Source of the DNA: Gemmatimonadota bacterium
GTDB lineage: Bacteria > Gemmatimonadota > Gemmatimonadetes > Longimicrobiales > Gaopeijiaceae
DNA: 64,000 nucleotides
Assembly (NCBI GenBank): GCA_022571515.1
Contig: JACZXQ010000004.1
Location: 1 to 64,000 of the forward strand
Direction of reading: 5' to 3'
Each line of letters starts with the position of its first letter. The stretch's first letter is position 1. Below the pieces are notes generated by a model. The model searched no databases and was not told where the DNA came from. It saw only the letters and a list, made by a program, of their open reading frames with translations. Shown piece after piece: positions 7,840-16,028 of the stretch. The position numbers were made by a program, and so were the translations under genes.

Positions 7840-9758
7840 GCGGTCTCCAGCGCCGAAGAAGAGGTGACCGACTCCCCGAGCATGGCCCTCACCTTGGTCT
7901 CAATACCGGCTACATCGAGGCCCATCTCGGCGAGCAGAACTTCCCGGCCGCCATGTTCGATGAAGCGGTCGGGAACTCCCATGCACTCGACGCGCACCGG
8001 CCGGCCTCCCGCCAAGCTCGCGATTTCACGGGCCATGTAGGATCCGAATCCGTTCACCACGGTGCCCTCTTCCAACGTGACCACATTGTCGTGATGCGCC
8101 ACAATCGCCTCCAGGGCCTCGCGGTCGTAGGGTTTGAGGAAACGACAATTCACGACTGTCGCCTCGATCCCACGCGCCGAAAGCGTCTGTGCGGCCTCCA
8201 CGGCGGGTAGCACCATGGTTCCAGTGGCAAGAAGGGCGACGTCCCCACCCTTTCTCATGGTCTCCCACGTGCCGTACTCCACGGCGGGAATCGCAGAAAG
8301 GGCCGGCACCTCGACCGGAACCGCGTCCCGCGGCCACCTGACCGCAAACGGCCCGTCATGCGAGACGCCCAAACGGACCAACGCCAGCATCTCGCTGCCG
8401 TCTTTGGGGGCTGTCACGGTCATCCCGGGAACCAGCAACATGTAGGCAATATCGAAGATGCCGTGGTGTGTCGGTCCGTCCGGCCCCGCGACTCCCGCCC
8501 TGTCCATGCAAAACACAACGGGTAGGTGCTGGAGCCCGACATCGTGCACGATCGAATCAAAGCCGCGCTGTAGGAACGTCGAGTAGATACAGACCACGGG
8601 GCGGACGTTGGGTTGCGTCGCCATGCCCGCAGCCGACGTGACCCCGTGCGCTTCGGCGATGCCCACGTCGAAGAAGCGCTCCGGGAACGCCTCCCCAAAG
8701 ATGTCGGTGCTCGTCCCGTCCGGCATGCCGGCGATGATCACGACCACGCGATCGTCCTGCTCACCGAGCTCTTTCAGGCCGCGCCCGAACACATTCTGGT
8801 AGCGTGGCAACCCACCGCTGCTCTTCTTGCTGTTCTCGCCCGTGATCTTGTCGAAGGGGGAAGCTGCATGCCACTTGTAGGCGTCCTCTTCAGCCGGGGC
8901 GAAGCCTTTCCCCTTCTGGGTCAGGACGTGTACCAGGATCGGACCGCCGAGCTTCTTCACGTTGGTAAGGGTATCGACCAAGTCATTGACATTGTGTCCG
9001 TCCACCGGGCCGATGTACCTGAAGCCCAACTCCTCGAAGATCATGCCCGGGACGAACAAGTTCTTCACGCTTTCCTTGGCGCGGCCGGCGATGGTCTCCA
9101 TGACCTGGCCCATAGTGCCCGGCGCCCGGCTCAGAAGCTCTTTCACCTCGTCACGAACACGGTTGTACACCGGGTGGGTTATCATGCCCGTGAGGTACTT
9201 GTTCATGGCGCCTACGTTCGGCGCGATGGACATGTCGTTGTCGTTCAGAATGACGATCAGGTCCCGCTCGGTATGCCCGGCGTTGTTCAGAGCCTCGTAC
9301 GCGAGGCCACAACCCATGGCGCCGTCGCCGATAATCGCGATGACCTTGAAGTCCTCGTTGTTGAGATCACGTCCGATTGCGGTACCGAGTGCGGCTGAGA
9401 TCGACGTCGCCGCATGGCCGGCGCCGAAGTGATCGTACTCGGATTCCGAGCGCACGAGGAACGGCGCGAGGCCGTCCTTCTGCCGGATGGTCGGAAGTCG
9501 GTCGCTCCGTCCGGTGAGGATCTTGTGGATGTAGGCTTGGTGGCCAGTGTCCCACACGAGCTTGTCGCGGGGGGTGTCGAAGACGTAGTGGAGCGCCACG
9601 GTGAGCTCTGCCACGCCCAGGCTGGCCCCAAAGTGACCACCAATCTTGGACACGACATCGATGTGGCGATCACGAACCTCGGCTACGAGCCGACGGAGCT
9701 CCGATTTGGGAAGCTCGCGAACGTCCTCGGGTAGGTTGATGCCCTTCAGCAGCGACAC
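7836..9758 (-). CDS. dxs: 1-deoxy-D-xylulose-5-phosphate synthase
   Basis: This thiamine-diphosphate enzyme condenses pyruvate and glyceraldehyde-3-phosphate, the first step of the MEP isoprenoid pathway. The 640-residue protein has the N-terminal TPP domain (WDTGHQAYIHKILTGR; GDGAMGCGLAYEALNNAG with downstream NDNDMSIAPN), then pyrimidine-binding and transketolase C-terminal domains (DRAGVAGPDGPTHHG). The start is GTG at 9758 behind AAGGAG at 8 nt spacing. It follows the polyprenyl synthase gene by 92 bp and overlaps nadK by 4 bp. Confidence 0.97.
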   Translation of the reverse strand: MSLLKGINLPEDVRELPKSELRRLVAEVRDRHIDVVSKIGGHFGASLGVAELTVALHYVFDTPRDKLVWDTGHQAYIHKILTGRSDRLPTIRQKDGLAPFLVRSESEYDHFGAGHAATSISAALGTAIGRDLNNEDFKVIAIIGDGAMGCGLAYEALNNAGHTERDLIVILNDNDMSIAPNVGAMNKYLTGMITHPVYNRVRDEVKELLSRAPGTMGQVMETIAGRAKESVKNLFVPGMIFEELGFRYIGPVDGHNVNDLVDTLTNVKKLGGPILVHVLTQKGKGFAPAEEDAYKWHAASPFDKITGENSKKSSGGLPRYQNVFGRGLKELGEQDDRVVVIIAGMPDGTSTDIFGEAFPERFFDVGIAEAHGVTSAAGMATQPNVRPVVCIYSTFLQRGFDSIVHDVGLQHLPVVFCMDRAGVAGPDGPTHHGIFDIAYMLLVPGMTVTAPKDGSEMLALVRLGVSHDGPFAVRWPRDAVPVEVPALSAIPAVEYGTWETMRKGGDVALLATGTMVLPAVEAAQTLSARGIEATVVNCRFLKPYDREALEAIVAHHDNVVTLEEGTVVNGFGSYMAREIASLAGGRPVRVECMGVPDRFIEHGGREVLLAEMGLDVAGIETKVRAMLGESVTSSSALETA

Positions 9759-9850
9759 GTCTGAGACTCCTTGTTCTGATCCCCGCCGCGCAATCTTTAA
9801 AGATAGCCCTACGGGTCAATCTGGCACCACGGTTCAGGCGCTTTCGTAGG

Positions 9851-10765
9851 TTAGCGCTTCCGGCTCACGACGTAACTCGCCAAAGCCTGGAGTGCCGGCG
9901 CATGTACGCCGGCCTCCCCCAAGGCGAGCCGTGCCTCGGCGACGAGCTCTCCCGCACGGCGGCCGGCCTCCTCGAGACCGTAGAGCGAGACGTACGTACT
10001 CTTTCCCAGCACTGCGTCACTAGGGTTCTTACCAAGGTCTCCAGCGGACGCCGTCGCGTCCAACAGATCATCCGCAACCTGAAAGGCCAGGCCGATGGCA
10101 CGCGCATAGCGCTCGAGGGCACCCAGCGTATGCTCCTCTGCCCCTGCGGCCAGAGCCCCCACCACCAGCGAGCACGTCAGAAGGGCGCCCGTCTTTCGGC
10201 GGTGCAGCCCGTCCAACTCCTCTGCGGTCAGGGTTTGATCTTCGCCGAAGAGATCCAAGACCTGGCCACCCACCATGCCGCCGGACCCCGCAGCCCGGTT
10301 CAACTCCAGTACGACCTGCCTGGCCACCACCTCGTTACGACCTAAGGCCAGGCAGGCGCCCCAAGCCTGGCTGGAGGCGGCAGGGATCAAGACAAGGGCG
10401 GCTCTCGCCGTTTCGGCCTCACCAAAGAGCGTATGCGGGGTCGGTGTCCCGCGTCGTAAATCCGCGTCGTCCATACACGGTAAGTCATCGTGCATCAACG
10501 AGTAAGCATGGATGAACTCGAGTGATACTCCAAGGTCATACGCAGCGTCCGACGCCTCTCCACCACAGGCCTCATATGCGGCCACACAGAGGATAGGACG
10601 CAACCGTTTTCCCCCGCTCATCACACCATGCCGTAGCGGCCCTCTCAAAGCCTCCGGAAGTGTCGGGAGCAGCGCCACCAATGCTCTTTCCAGTGCCTCC
10701 TCGACCGCCAGACCCTGTTCGGCCAGGAAGGCCTCCACGTCGAAGTCCCGCACTACTCCGTTCAC
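9851..10765 (-). CDS. ispA: Short-chain polyprenyl diphosphate synthase (farnesyl/geranylgeranyl type)
   Basis: It condenses isopentenyl diphosphate with allylic diphosphates to C15-C20 products. The 304-residue protein shows the first Asp-rich motif DDLPCMDDADLRRG and the second, VADDLLD. The GGKRLRP motif and the residues between the two Asp motifs are standard for IspA/CrtE-like enzymes. Product length (FPP or GGPP) cannot be read from sequence alone, so the symbol is provisional. Start GTG at 10765 overlaps the xseB TGA as GTGA. The xseA-xseB-ispA-dxs order is common in bacteria. Confidence 0.92.
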   Translation of the reverse strand: MNGVVRDFDVEAFLAEQGLAVEEALERALVALLPTLPEALRGPLRHGVMSGGKRLRPILCVAAYEACGGEASDAAYDLGVSLEFIHAYSLMHDDLPCMDDADLRRGTPTPHTLFGEAETARAALVLIPAASSQAWGACLALGRNEVVARQVVLELNRAAGSGGMVGGQVLDLFGEDQTLTAEELDGLHRRKTGALLTCSLVVGALAAGAEEHTLGALERYARAIGLAFQVADDLLDATASAGDLGKNPSDAVLGKSTYVSLYGLEEAGRRAGELVAEARLALGEAGVHAPALQALASYVVSRKR

Positions 10766-11016
10766 TCCTTGACTTCTCCGAACGGGCGCAGCTCTTTTTC
10801 GCTCAGCAACTCCTCCACCCGCAACTCGGCCTTCGCCAGAAGCTCCTCCGCATGCCGCACGTGACCGACCCCCTCCTCGAAGAGGGTCAACGCCCGCTCC
10901 AAGTCCGGCTCTTCGACCTCCAGCATCCGCACGATCTCCTCTAGCCGGCCGAGCCTGACCTCCAGGGTGAGGTCGTCCGGAGAAGCGGTACCAGTCCCGT
11001 CGGTCTTATCAGTCAT
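10762..11016 (-). CDS. xseB: Exodeoxyribonuclease VII small subunit
   Basis: The 84-residue protein matches XseB length and pattern: LEVRLGRLEEIVRMLE, then ERALTLFEEGVGHVRHAEELL, an alpha-helical hairpin that binds XseA. The frame is open further upstream, but the ATG at 11016-11014 overlaps the xseA TGA as ATGA and gives the expected family length, so it is preferred over the start at 11058. Confidence 0.93.
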   Translation of the reverse strand: MTDKTDGTGTASPDDLTLEVRLGRLEEIVRMLEVEEPDLERALTLFEEGVGHVRHAEELLAKAELRVEELLSEKELRPFGEVKE

Positions 11017-12320
11017 GCACCAGCCTCGTCGCTCGTAGCCGAGCCCGAGGCCCGGCATTCCACGTGTCCATCTACGACCCGGAGGGAGAACTCCAGGCCA
11101 TCGGAAAAATCACTCGTGCGTCGCAGAACCCGCCCGTTTGCGGCCAGCGGCACCGCGTATCCCCTGTGGAGTGTCGCCAGTGGCGATAGAGCCGTCATCG
11201 TGCCCGCGGCTACCTCCAGGCGTGCTCGTCGGGCCTCGAGCGTCTGCTGTACCGCACGGAGCTTTCGCTCCGACAGCGCTCGCAGCGCGTCGCGCCTGGG
11301 AGTTATCAAAAGGGGGAGCGCGCGCTCTAGGCGTCCGCGCTGACCCTCCAAAGAAGCCCGGCGACCTCGGACGACTCCACGCAGTCCGCGAGCCAGCCGC
11401 GCAGCGGCAGCATCCAGCGTCGCGGCGATCACCTCGCTGTCGGGCACGGCGGCTTCCGCTCCTACCGAAGGCGTAGGCGCCCTCAAATCCGCAACCAGAT
11501 CCGCGATCGTTACATCGACCTCATGCCCCACCGCCGAGATGACCGGCACCGGACACTCCACGATCGCGCGCGCTACGGCTTCTTCGTTGAAGGCCCACAG
11601 ATCCTCGACGGATCCGCCCCCTCGCGCGGCGATCACGACATCCACCAGCCCAGAGGCGCCCAAAGACCGAATCGCCTCAGCCACCTCGAGCGCAGCGCCC
11701 TCACCCTGAACGCGCGTCGCACTCACGATGACGCGGACCCACGGCGCGCGTCGGGCGATCACGCTCAGGATGTCCCGGATCGCTGCGCCGGTCGGCGACG
11801 TGGCGACCCCGACGCACGAGGGAAACTCGGGAATGGCCCGCTTCCGCTCATGTGCGAAGAGCCCCTCGCTCTCGAGCTGAACTCGCAGTTTCTCGAAAGC
11901 GAGCCGCCAAAGTCCCTCGGCGCCCTCGCCCTCCAGGGTCCGTACCACCAGCTGGCAATCACCGCGGGCCTCATAAACGGTGACGGAGCCCAGCGCCCGA
12001 ACGGTCATGCCTTCATCAGGATCCGTCGGTAATGCTGCCGCATCCGCGCGAAACATGACGCAACGCACCTGCGCTTCGTCGTCTCGCAGCGTGAAATAGC
12101 AATGGCCGGACCGCGCCCGCTTGAAGTTGGTTACCTCGCCTGTGACCCAGATCGAACCAAACGAACTCTCCAGCAAGAGCCGGAGCGCGCGATTCAATTG
12201 GGAGGGAGTCCACGCCTCCGGTGGGGCTGATTCCGTCGTGGGATCGCCATGGCCGGTGTCCTGACCAGTCTCAGCCACACCGCCGGGTGGGAACAGGTCC
12301 AAGTTTCTCGTCTCGCTCAC
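11013..12320 (-). CDS. xseA: Exodeoxyribonuclease VII large subunit
   Basis: This is the catalytic subunit of the single-strand-specific exonuclease VII. The 435-residue protein has an N-terminal OB-fold (GSIWVTGEVTNFKRARSGHCYFTLRD), the catalytic domain with VGVATSPTGAAIRD and AARGGGSVEDLWAFN, and SAVGHEVDVTIADLVADLRAPTPS, all diagnostic. A coiled-coil region follows for binding XseB. Start is GTG at 12320, 12 bp after folD. Confidence 0.96.
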   Translation of the reverse strand: MSETRNLDLFPPGGVAETGQDTGHGDPTTESAPPEAWTPSQLNRALRLLLESSFGSIWVTGEVTNFKRARSGHCYFTLRDDEAQVRCVMFRADAAALPTDPDEGMTVRALGSVTVYEARGDCQLVVRTLEGEGAEGLWRLAFEKLRVQLESEGLFAHERKRAIPEFPSCVGVATSPTGAAIRDILSVIARRAPWVRVIVSATRVQGEGAALEVAEAIRSLGASGLVDVVIAARGGGSVEDLWAFNEEAVARAIVECPVPVISAVGHEVDVTIADLVADLRAPTPSVGAEAAVPDSEVIAATLDAAAARLARGLRGVVRGRRASLEGQRGRLERALPLLITPRRDALRALSERKLRAVQQTLEARRARLEVAAGTMTALSPLATLHRGYAVPLAANGRVLRRTSDFSDGLEFSLRVVDGHVECRASGSATSDEAGA

Positions 12321-12332
12321 GCCGCCTATCCG

Positions 12333-13229
12333 CTACCCGTCTATCCCAGCCAGCGCCACAGCCGCGTCGACCGTGTTGGAGAGGAGCATCGTGATGGTCA
12401 TGGGGCCCACACCGCCGGGAACCGGTGTGATGGCCGATGCTACCGCGGCGGCTTCTTCGTAGACGACATCGCCCACGTATCGGTATCCCTTCTCGGTCTC
12501 CGGGTCGTCCACCCGGTTCGAGCCGACGTCGATCACCACGGCCCCCGGCTTGATCATGTCCCCCGTGATGGTTTCGGGGCGCCCGATGGCCACGATCAGA
12601 ATGTCCGCGAGCCTCGTGATGGCACCGAGATCGGGCGTCCTGGAGTGGGCCACGGTCACCGTGGCGTTTCCGCCCGGTCCCTTTCGGACCAACAGCGAGG
12701 CTATGGGGCGACCCACGATGTTGGAGCGGCCGACCACGACCGCGTGCTTACCAGCCGGATCGTTTCCAGATCGCACCAGGAGCTCGATGATGCCGGCCGG
12801 TGTGCATGGAACCAGCACGTCGTCGCTGCCGGTGGTCAGTTTCCCGACGTTGAGCGGATGAAAGCCATCGATGTCCTTTGCCGGATCGATCGCGAGCAGG
12901 ACCTTCGACTCATCGATCCGGGCGGGCACGGGTGACTGGACAAGGATACCATGGATGTCGGGATTCCCGTTGAGACCCGCCACCACGCCGAGCAACTCAT
13001 CCTCGCACGTGTCTCCCGGCAACGTGATCTGCTGGGAATGAAGGCCGAGCTGCTCGGCAGCCTTGTTCTTCATACGAACGTACATGTGGCTGGCATGGTC
13101 CTCGCCGACCAGGACCGTCGCCAGACCTGGCACCAACCCGTGGTTTTTCTTCAGACCGGAGACACGCTGCGCGATCTCGGCTCGAATTTCGTCCCCGATC
13201 TCCTTGCCGGAAATAATCTCTGCTGCCAT
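12333..13229 (-). CDS. folD: Bifunctional methylenetetrahydrofolate dehydrogenase/cyclohydrolase
   Basis: It interconverts 5,10-methylene-, methenyl- and 10-formyl-tetrahydrofolate with NADP. The 298-residue protein has the YVRMKNKAAEQLG motif with the catalytic Lys, GILVQSPVP, DIDGFHPLNVGKL, the nucleotide-binding VVVGRSNIVGRP and the C-terminal TPVPGGVGPMT. Start is ATG at 13229, 88 bp after rny. One-carbon supply is housekeeping; no special regulation is visible. Confidence 0.97.
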   Translation of the reverse strand: MAAEIISGKEIGDEIRAEIAQRVSGLKKNHGLVPGLATVLVGEDHASHMYVRMKNKAAEQLGLHSQQITLPGDTCEDELLGVVAGLNGNPDIHGILVQSPVPARIDESKVLLAIDPAKDIDGFHPLNVGKLTTGSDDVLVPCTPAGIIELLVRSGNDPAGKHAVVVGRSNIVGRPIASLLVRKGPGGNATVTVAHSRTPDLGAITRLADILIVAIGRPETITGDMIKPGAVVIDVGSNRVDDPETEKGYRYVGDVVYEEAAAVASAITPVPGGVGPMTITMLLSNTVDAAVALAGIDG

Positions 13230-13317
13230 GGCCTGCGTACGCTCACGCCTTCAGTGCCGAGGAACCCACGAAACGGTGAAAGTAACACATTCTGGCCCGC
13301 GGACAGTCTCCGCCGGC

Positions 13318-14892
13318 CTAACGCGCGAAGTCCACCGATCTGGTTTCTCGCACGACCACGACCTTGATCTGTCCGGGGTATTGCAGCTCGCCCTCTATGC
13401 GACGCGCGACCGCCTCGGAAATCCGCGCCATCTCCACGTCGCTGACCTTTTCCGGTTCGACCATCACACGTAGTTCGCGGCCGGCCTGAATCGCGAAGCA
13501 ACGCTCGACACCAGGATGCTCCATGGCGATTTCTTCGAGCTTCTCCAGGCGCTTCACGTATCCCTCGAACATCTCCCGCCGAGCGCCCGGACGTGACCCG
13601 GAGATTGCGTCCGCAGCCGTCACCAAAAAGGTTTCCGGGAAAAAATGCGGCTCCTCGTCGTGATGTGCCTTGATCGCGTTGAGCACGATCTTCGACTCGT
13701 CATACTTCTTGCACAGGCGGTACCCTAGCTCCACATGTGTGCCCTCATGTTCATGGGTGAGTCCCTTGCCCACGTCGTGGAGCACCCCTGCCCGCTTGGC
13801 TGCCTGCACATCCAAGCCCATCTCGGCCGCCATGCTGCCCGCGAGGATCGCGACCTCTTTGGAGTGCTGGAGCTGATTCTGACCATACGAGGTCCGAAAC
13901 CTGAGGTGTCCGAGCACTCCGACAATTTCAGGGTGTACGTCGTGTATACCGAGTTCGTAAAGCGCTTCCTCAGCCGCCTCCCGCATTGCCACCTCGACCT
14001 CTTTGGTGCTTTTCTCCACGACCTCTTCGATGCGACCCGGATGGATGCGCCCATCTTCAATCAGCCGCTCGAGCGCGATGCGAGCCACTTCCCTGCGCAC
14101 CGGGTCGAACCCGGAGAGCACGACCGCTTCGGGCGTGTCATCGATGATGACGTCGATACCGGTGGCCTGCTCGAACGCTCGAATATTCCGACCCTCTCGG
14201 CCGATGATCCGACCCTTCATTTCATCTGATGGGAGCTGCACGACAGAGACCGTCACTTCAGCGGTTTGATCCGCCGCCATGCGTTGGATAGCCTGCGTGA
14301 TGATCTTCTTGGCTTCACGATCGGCCGACCGCTGTGCCTCTTCTTTGATCTCACGCAGAGCGTTGGCCGCGTCTGCCCTGGCCTCGCTCTCGAGATTTTC
14401 GATGAGGAGCTGCTTGGCCTCTTGAGCCGAGAGGCCCGCCAGCCCCTCGAGCTGCACTCGGGTGGCACGAGTCTGTTCCGCTACCTCTTCCATCCTCTGC
14501 GCGAGTTCGGCCTTCTGGGCGTCCAATTCACCGGAACGCGTTTCTTGCTCGGCCGCACGTGCCTCGAGCTGGCCGGACTCCAGTTCCAGGGATTGGGAGC
14601 GCTCAGCGAGCCGCCGCTCGAGGGTCTCCGCGTCGCCTCGCCGACGCGACTCTTCCTTCTCCCATGCCTCTCTGAGCCTGAACGCCTCTTCCTTTCCCTC
14701 CAGAACCTGGCCCTTCTTGAGGCTTGCCGCCTCGTCTTCTGCGCGGGCCAGAATGCGGGATGCTTCATCCTGCGCAGATGTTCGATCTCTCGCACGGCGA
14801 GAGTTCTCGATCACGGACCGAGCCAGGTACCCCGCGACTCCTGCCAACACAACCGCAACAGCCGCCGATGCGAATACCTGCGGGGGTTCCAT
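13318..14892 (-). CDS. rny: Ribonuclease Y
   Basis: This is a membrane-anchored endoribonuclease that starts mRNA decay. The 524-residue protein has an N-terminal membrane helix (about 5-25), a long charged coiled coil (about 35-180), a KH domain (about 210-275, GRIIGREGRNIRAFEQATG) and an HD metal-dependent domain (about 330-425, VLHDVGKGLTHEHEG). This is the full RNase Y architecture. It starts 519 bp downstream of zapA; the MITE-like element lies in that gap, so rny may need its own promoter. Confidence 0.97.
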   Translation of the reverse strand: MEPPQVFASAAVAVVLAGVAGYLARSVIENSRRARDRTSAQDEASRILARAEDEAASLKKGQVLEGKEEAFRLREAWEKEESRRRGDAETLERRLAERSQSLELESGQLEARAAEQETRSGELDAQKAELAQRMEEVAEQTRATRVQLEGLAGLSAQEAKQLLIENLESEARADAANALREIKEEAQRSADREAKKIITQAIQRMAADQTAEVTVSVVQLPSDEMKGRIIGREGRNIRAFEQATGIDVIIDDTPEAVVLSGFDPVRREVARIALERLIEDGRIHPGRIEEVVEKSTKEVEVAMREAAEEALYELGIHDVHPEIVGVLGHLRFRTSYGQNQLQHSKEVAILAGSMAAEMGLDVQAAKRAGVLHDVGKGLTHEHEGTHVELGYRLCKKYDESKIVLNAIKAHHDEEPHFFPETFLVTAADAISGSRPGARREMFEGYVKRLEKLEEIAMEHPGVERCFAIQAGRELRVMVEPEKVSDVEMARISEAVARRIEGELQYPGQIKVVVVRETRSVDFAR

Positions 14893-15017
14893 TTATCTAC
14901 TCCAGAAGCCGGATGCATGGTCGAGCATCCGTGCCGGTGGTCGTTACATAGTCATGGACAGAATAGAAGACGGGCCGCGCGAGGCGCAAGGACGGCCACG
15001 GAAGCGCCCGCCACCCT

Positions 15018-15366
15018 TAGAAGGCTGTTGAAGAAGTACAGTGGGCCGCCCGACCCACGCCCGATGGCGTGGGTGCCCCGCGCTTGCGCGCGTTAAGGCA
15101 AGGAACGACGAGGAGGCGTAGCCCAGCTACGGTGACGAGGAGAGACGCAGGATCAACCGCGCGGGCACCGACGTGAAGCGTTGGTCGCCATGTGCCCAAC
15201 ACCATGTGTGATACTACCTTACGCGTCCGTGGGTTGCGGTGGCACGGCCTCATCTCCGTCGTTGGACCGCCTCGCCGTAGCTACGGCTATGCCTTCGCCG
15301 CTCCGCCTAGGATCTAAGGCCGTGGCACCGCAACGCGACCCGCTGTACTTCTTCAACAGCCTTCTA
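15018..15366. mobile_element. MITE-like non-coding element, family A (TA-flanked, 30-bp inverted repeats)
   Basis: The 345-bp body (15020-15364) is bounded by inverted repeats at 15020-15049 and 15335-15364 that match at 28 of 30 positions and begin GAAGGCTGTTGAAG. Each end is flanked by TA (15018-15019 and 15365-15366), consistent with a target-site duplication. No transposase-sized frame lies inside. The left part has a perfect 9-bp hairpin (15053-15061 with 15066-15074), and the right part has the palindrome GCCGTAGCTACGGC. TA duplication within CTAG-like sites is typical of IS630/Tc1-mariner transposition, so the element was probably moved in trans by such a transposase. It separates zapA from rny. 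Confidence 0.8.
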
Positions 15367-15411
15367 GACCCGTCCACGATTCGGTGGCCAGGATCGCCGC
15401 CCGAGTCGTTC

Positions 15412-15729
15412 TCAGTCCGCGGCCCTACCCACACCCTTCTCGATCTCCCTCAGCAGGCGATCGGTGAGCTTCTGGGCGCCGCTCTCGGCCTGTTTGCGGG
15501 TGCGCTCGGCCTCGTCGCGGGCTTGGAAGCACTCATCCGCAATCGACAGCGCCGCCAGAATGGCCGCCTTGTGGCCTTCCAGCAGACCGGCCTGTTTTCT
15601 GATCTCGTGGATGCGGTCGTCCACGTAGCGTGCGCACCGCTTGGTGTAGTCCGGATCCGCATTGGACCGAATCGTGTGCTCCTCACCCGCGATTCGGACC
15701 GTCACGGAATGCCTCTCCTCCTTGCTCAC
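15412..15729 (-). CDS. zapA: Cell division protein ZapA
   Basis: ZapA promotes bundling of FtsZ filaments at the division site. The 105-residue protein has the short beta N-terminal domain (VTVRIAGEEHTIRS, then YVDDRIHEIRKQ) and a C-terminal coiled coil. Start GTG at 15729 overlaps the stop of the upstream coiled-coil gene as GTGA. Placement after pheT is common in several phyla. Downstream the operon is interrupted by the MITE-like element. Confidence 0.9.
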   Translation of the reverse strand: MSKEERHSVTVRIAGEEHTIRSNADPDYTKRCARYVDDRIHEIRKQAGLLEGHKAAILAALSIADECFQARDEAERTRKQAESGAQKLTDRLLREIEKGVGRAAD

Positions 15730-16028
15730 CGCTGCTCCTCGAGAAAACGGATTCTGGTCAGGAGCCGGTCCACCGACTCCCGCCCCTGGTCTAGGCGCGC
15801 ACGGAGGTCCCGGTTTTCCTTCGAAAGAGTTTTCACGTTCTGGGCCATCTCGGCAGGGCTCTCGGTGCCCCCGGCGATACCCTTGAGCAACTCCTCGAGT
15901 TCGCTATTCTTGACCTCGACCCGGGACGCCTTTTCACGCAGTCGCTTGAGCTCTCCCAACGCCTGCTCGACGGCATGGGTCAGATTCCTGAACGCAGCGC
16001 CATTCTTCTTAGATTCTTTGCTCAACAC
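15726..16028 (-). CDS. Small coiled-coil protein between pheT and zapA (ZapB-like candidate)
   Basis: The 100-residue product is mostly one charged coiled coil with heptad-like Leu spacing (LTHAVEQALGELKRLRE; LSKENRDLRARLDQG) and no enzyme motif. The GTG at 16028-16026 lies 6 nt after a GAGG inside the end of pheT; a TTG follows immediately and could also serve. The gene overlaps pheT by 20 nt and zapA by 4 nt. Coupling to zapA suggests a division role analogous to ZapB, but I cannot show homology, so this is inference. Confidence 0.65.
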   Translation of the reverse strand: MLSKESKKNGAAFRNLTHAVEQALGELKRLREKASRVEVKNSELEELLKGIAGGTESPAEMAQNVKTLSKENRDLRARLDQGRESVDRLLTRIRFLEEQR

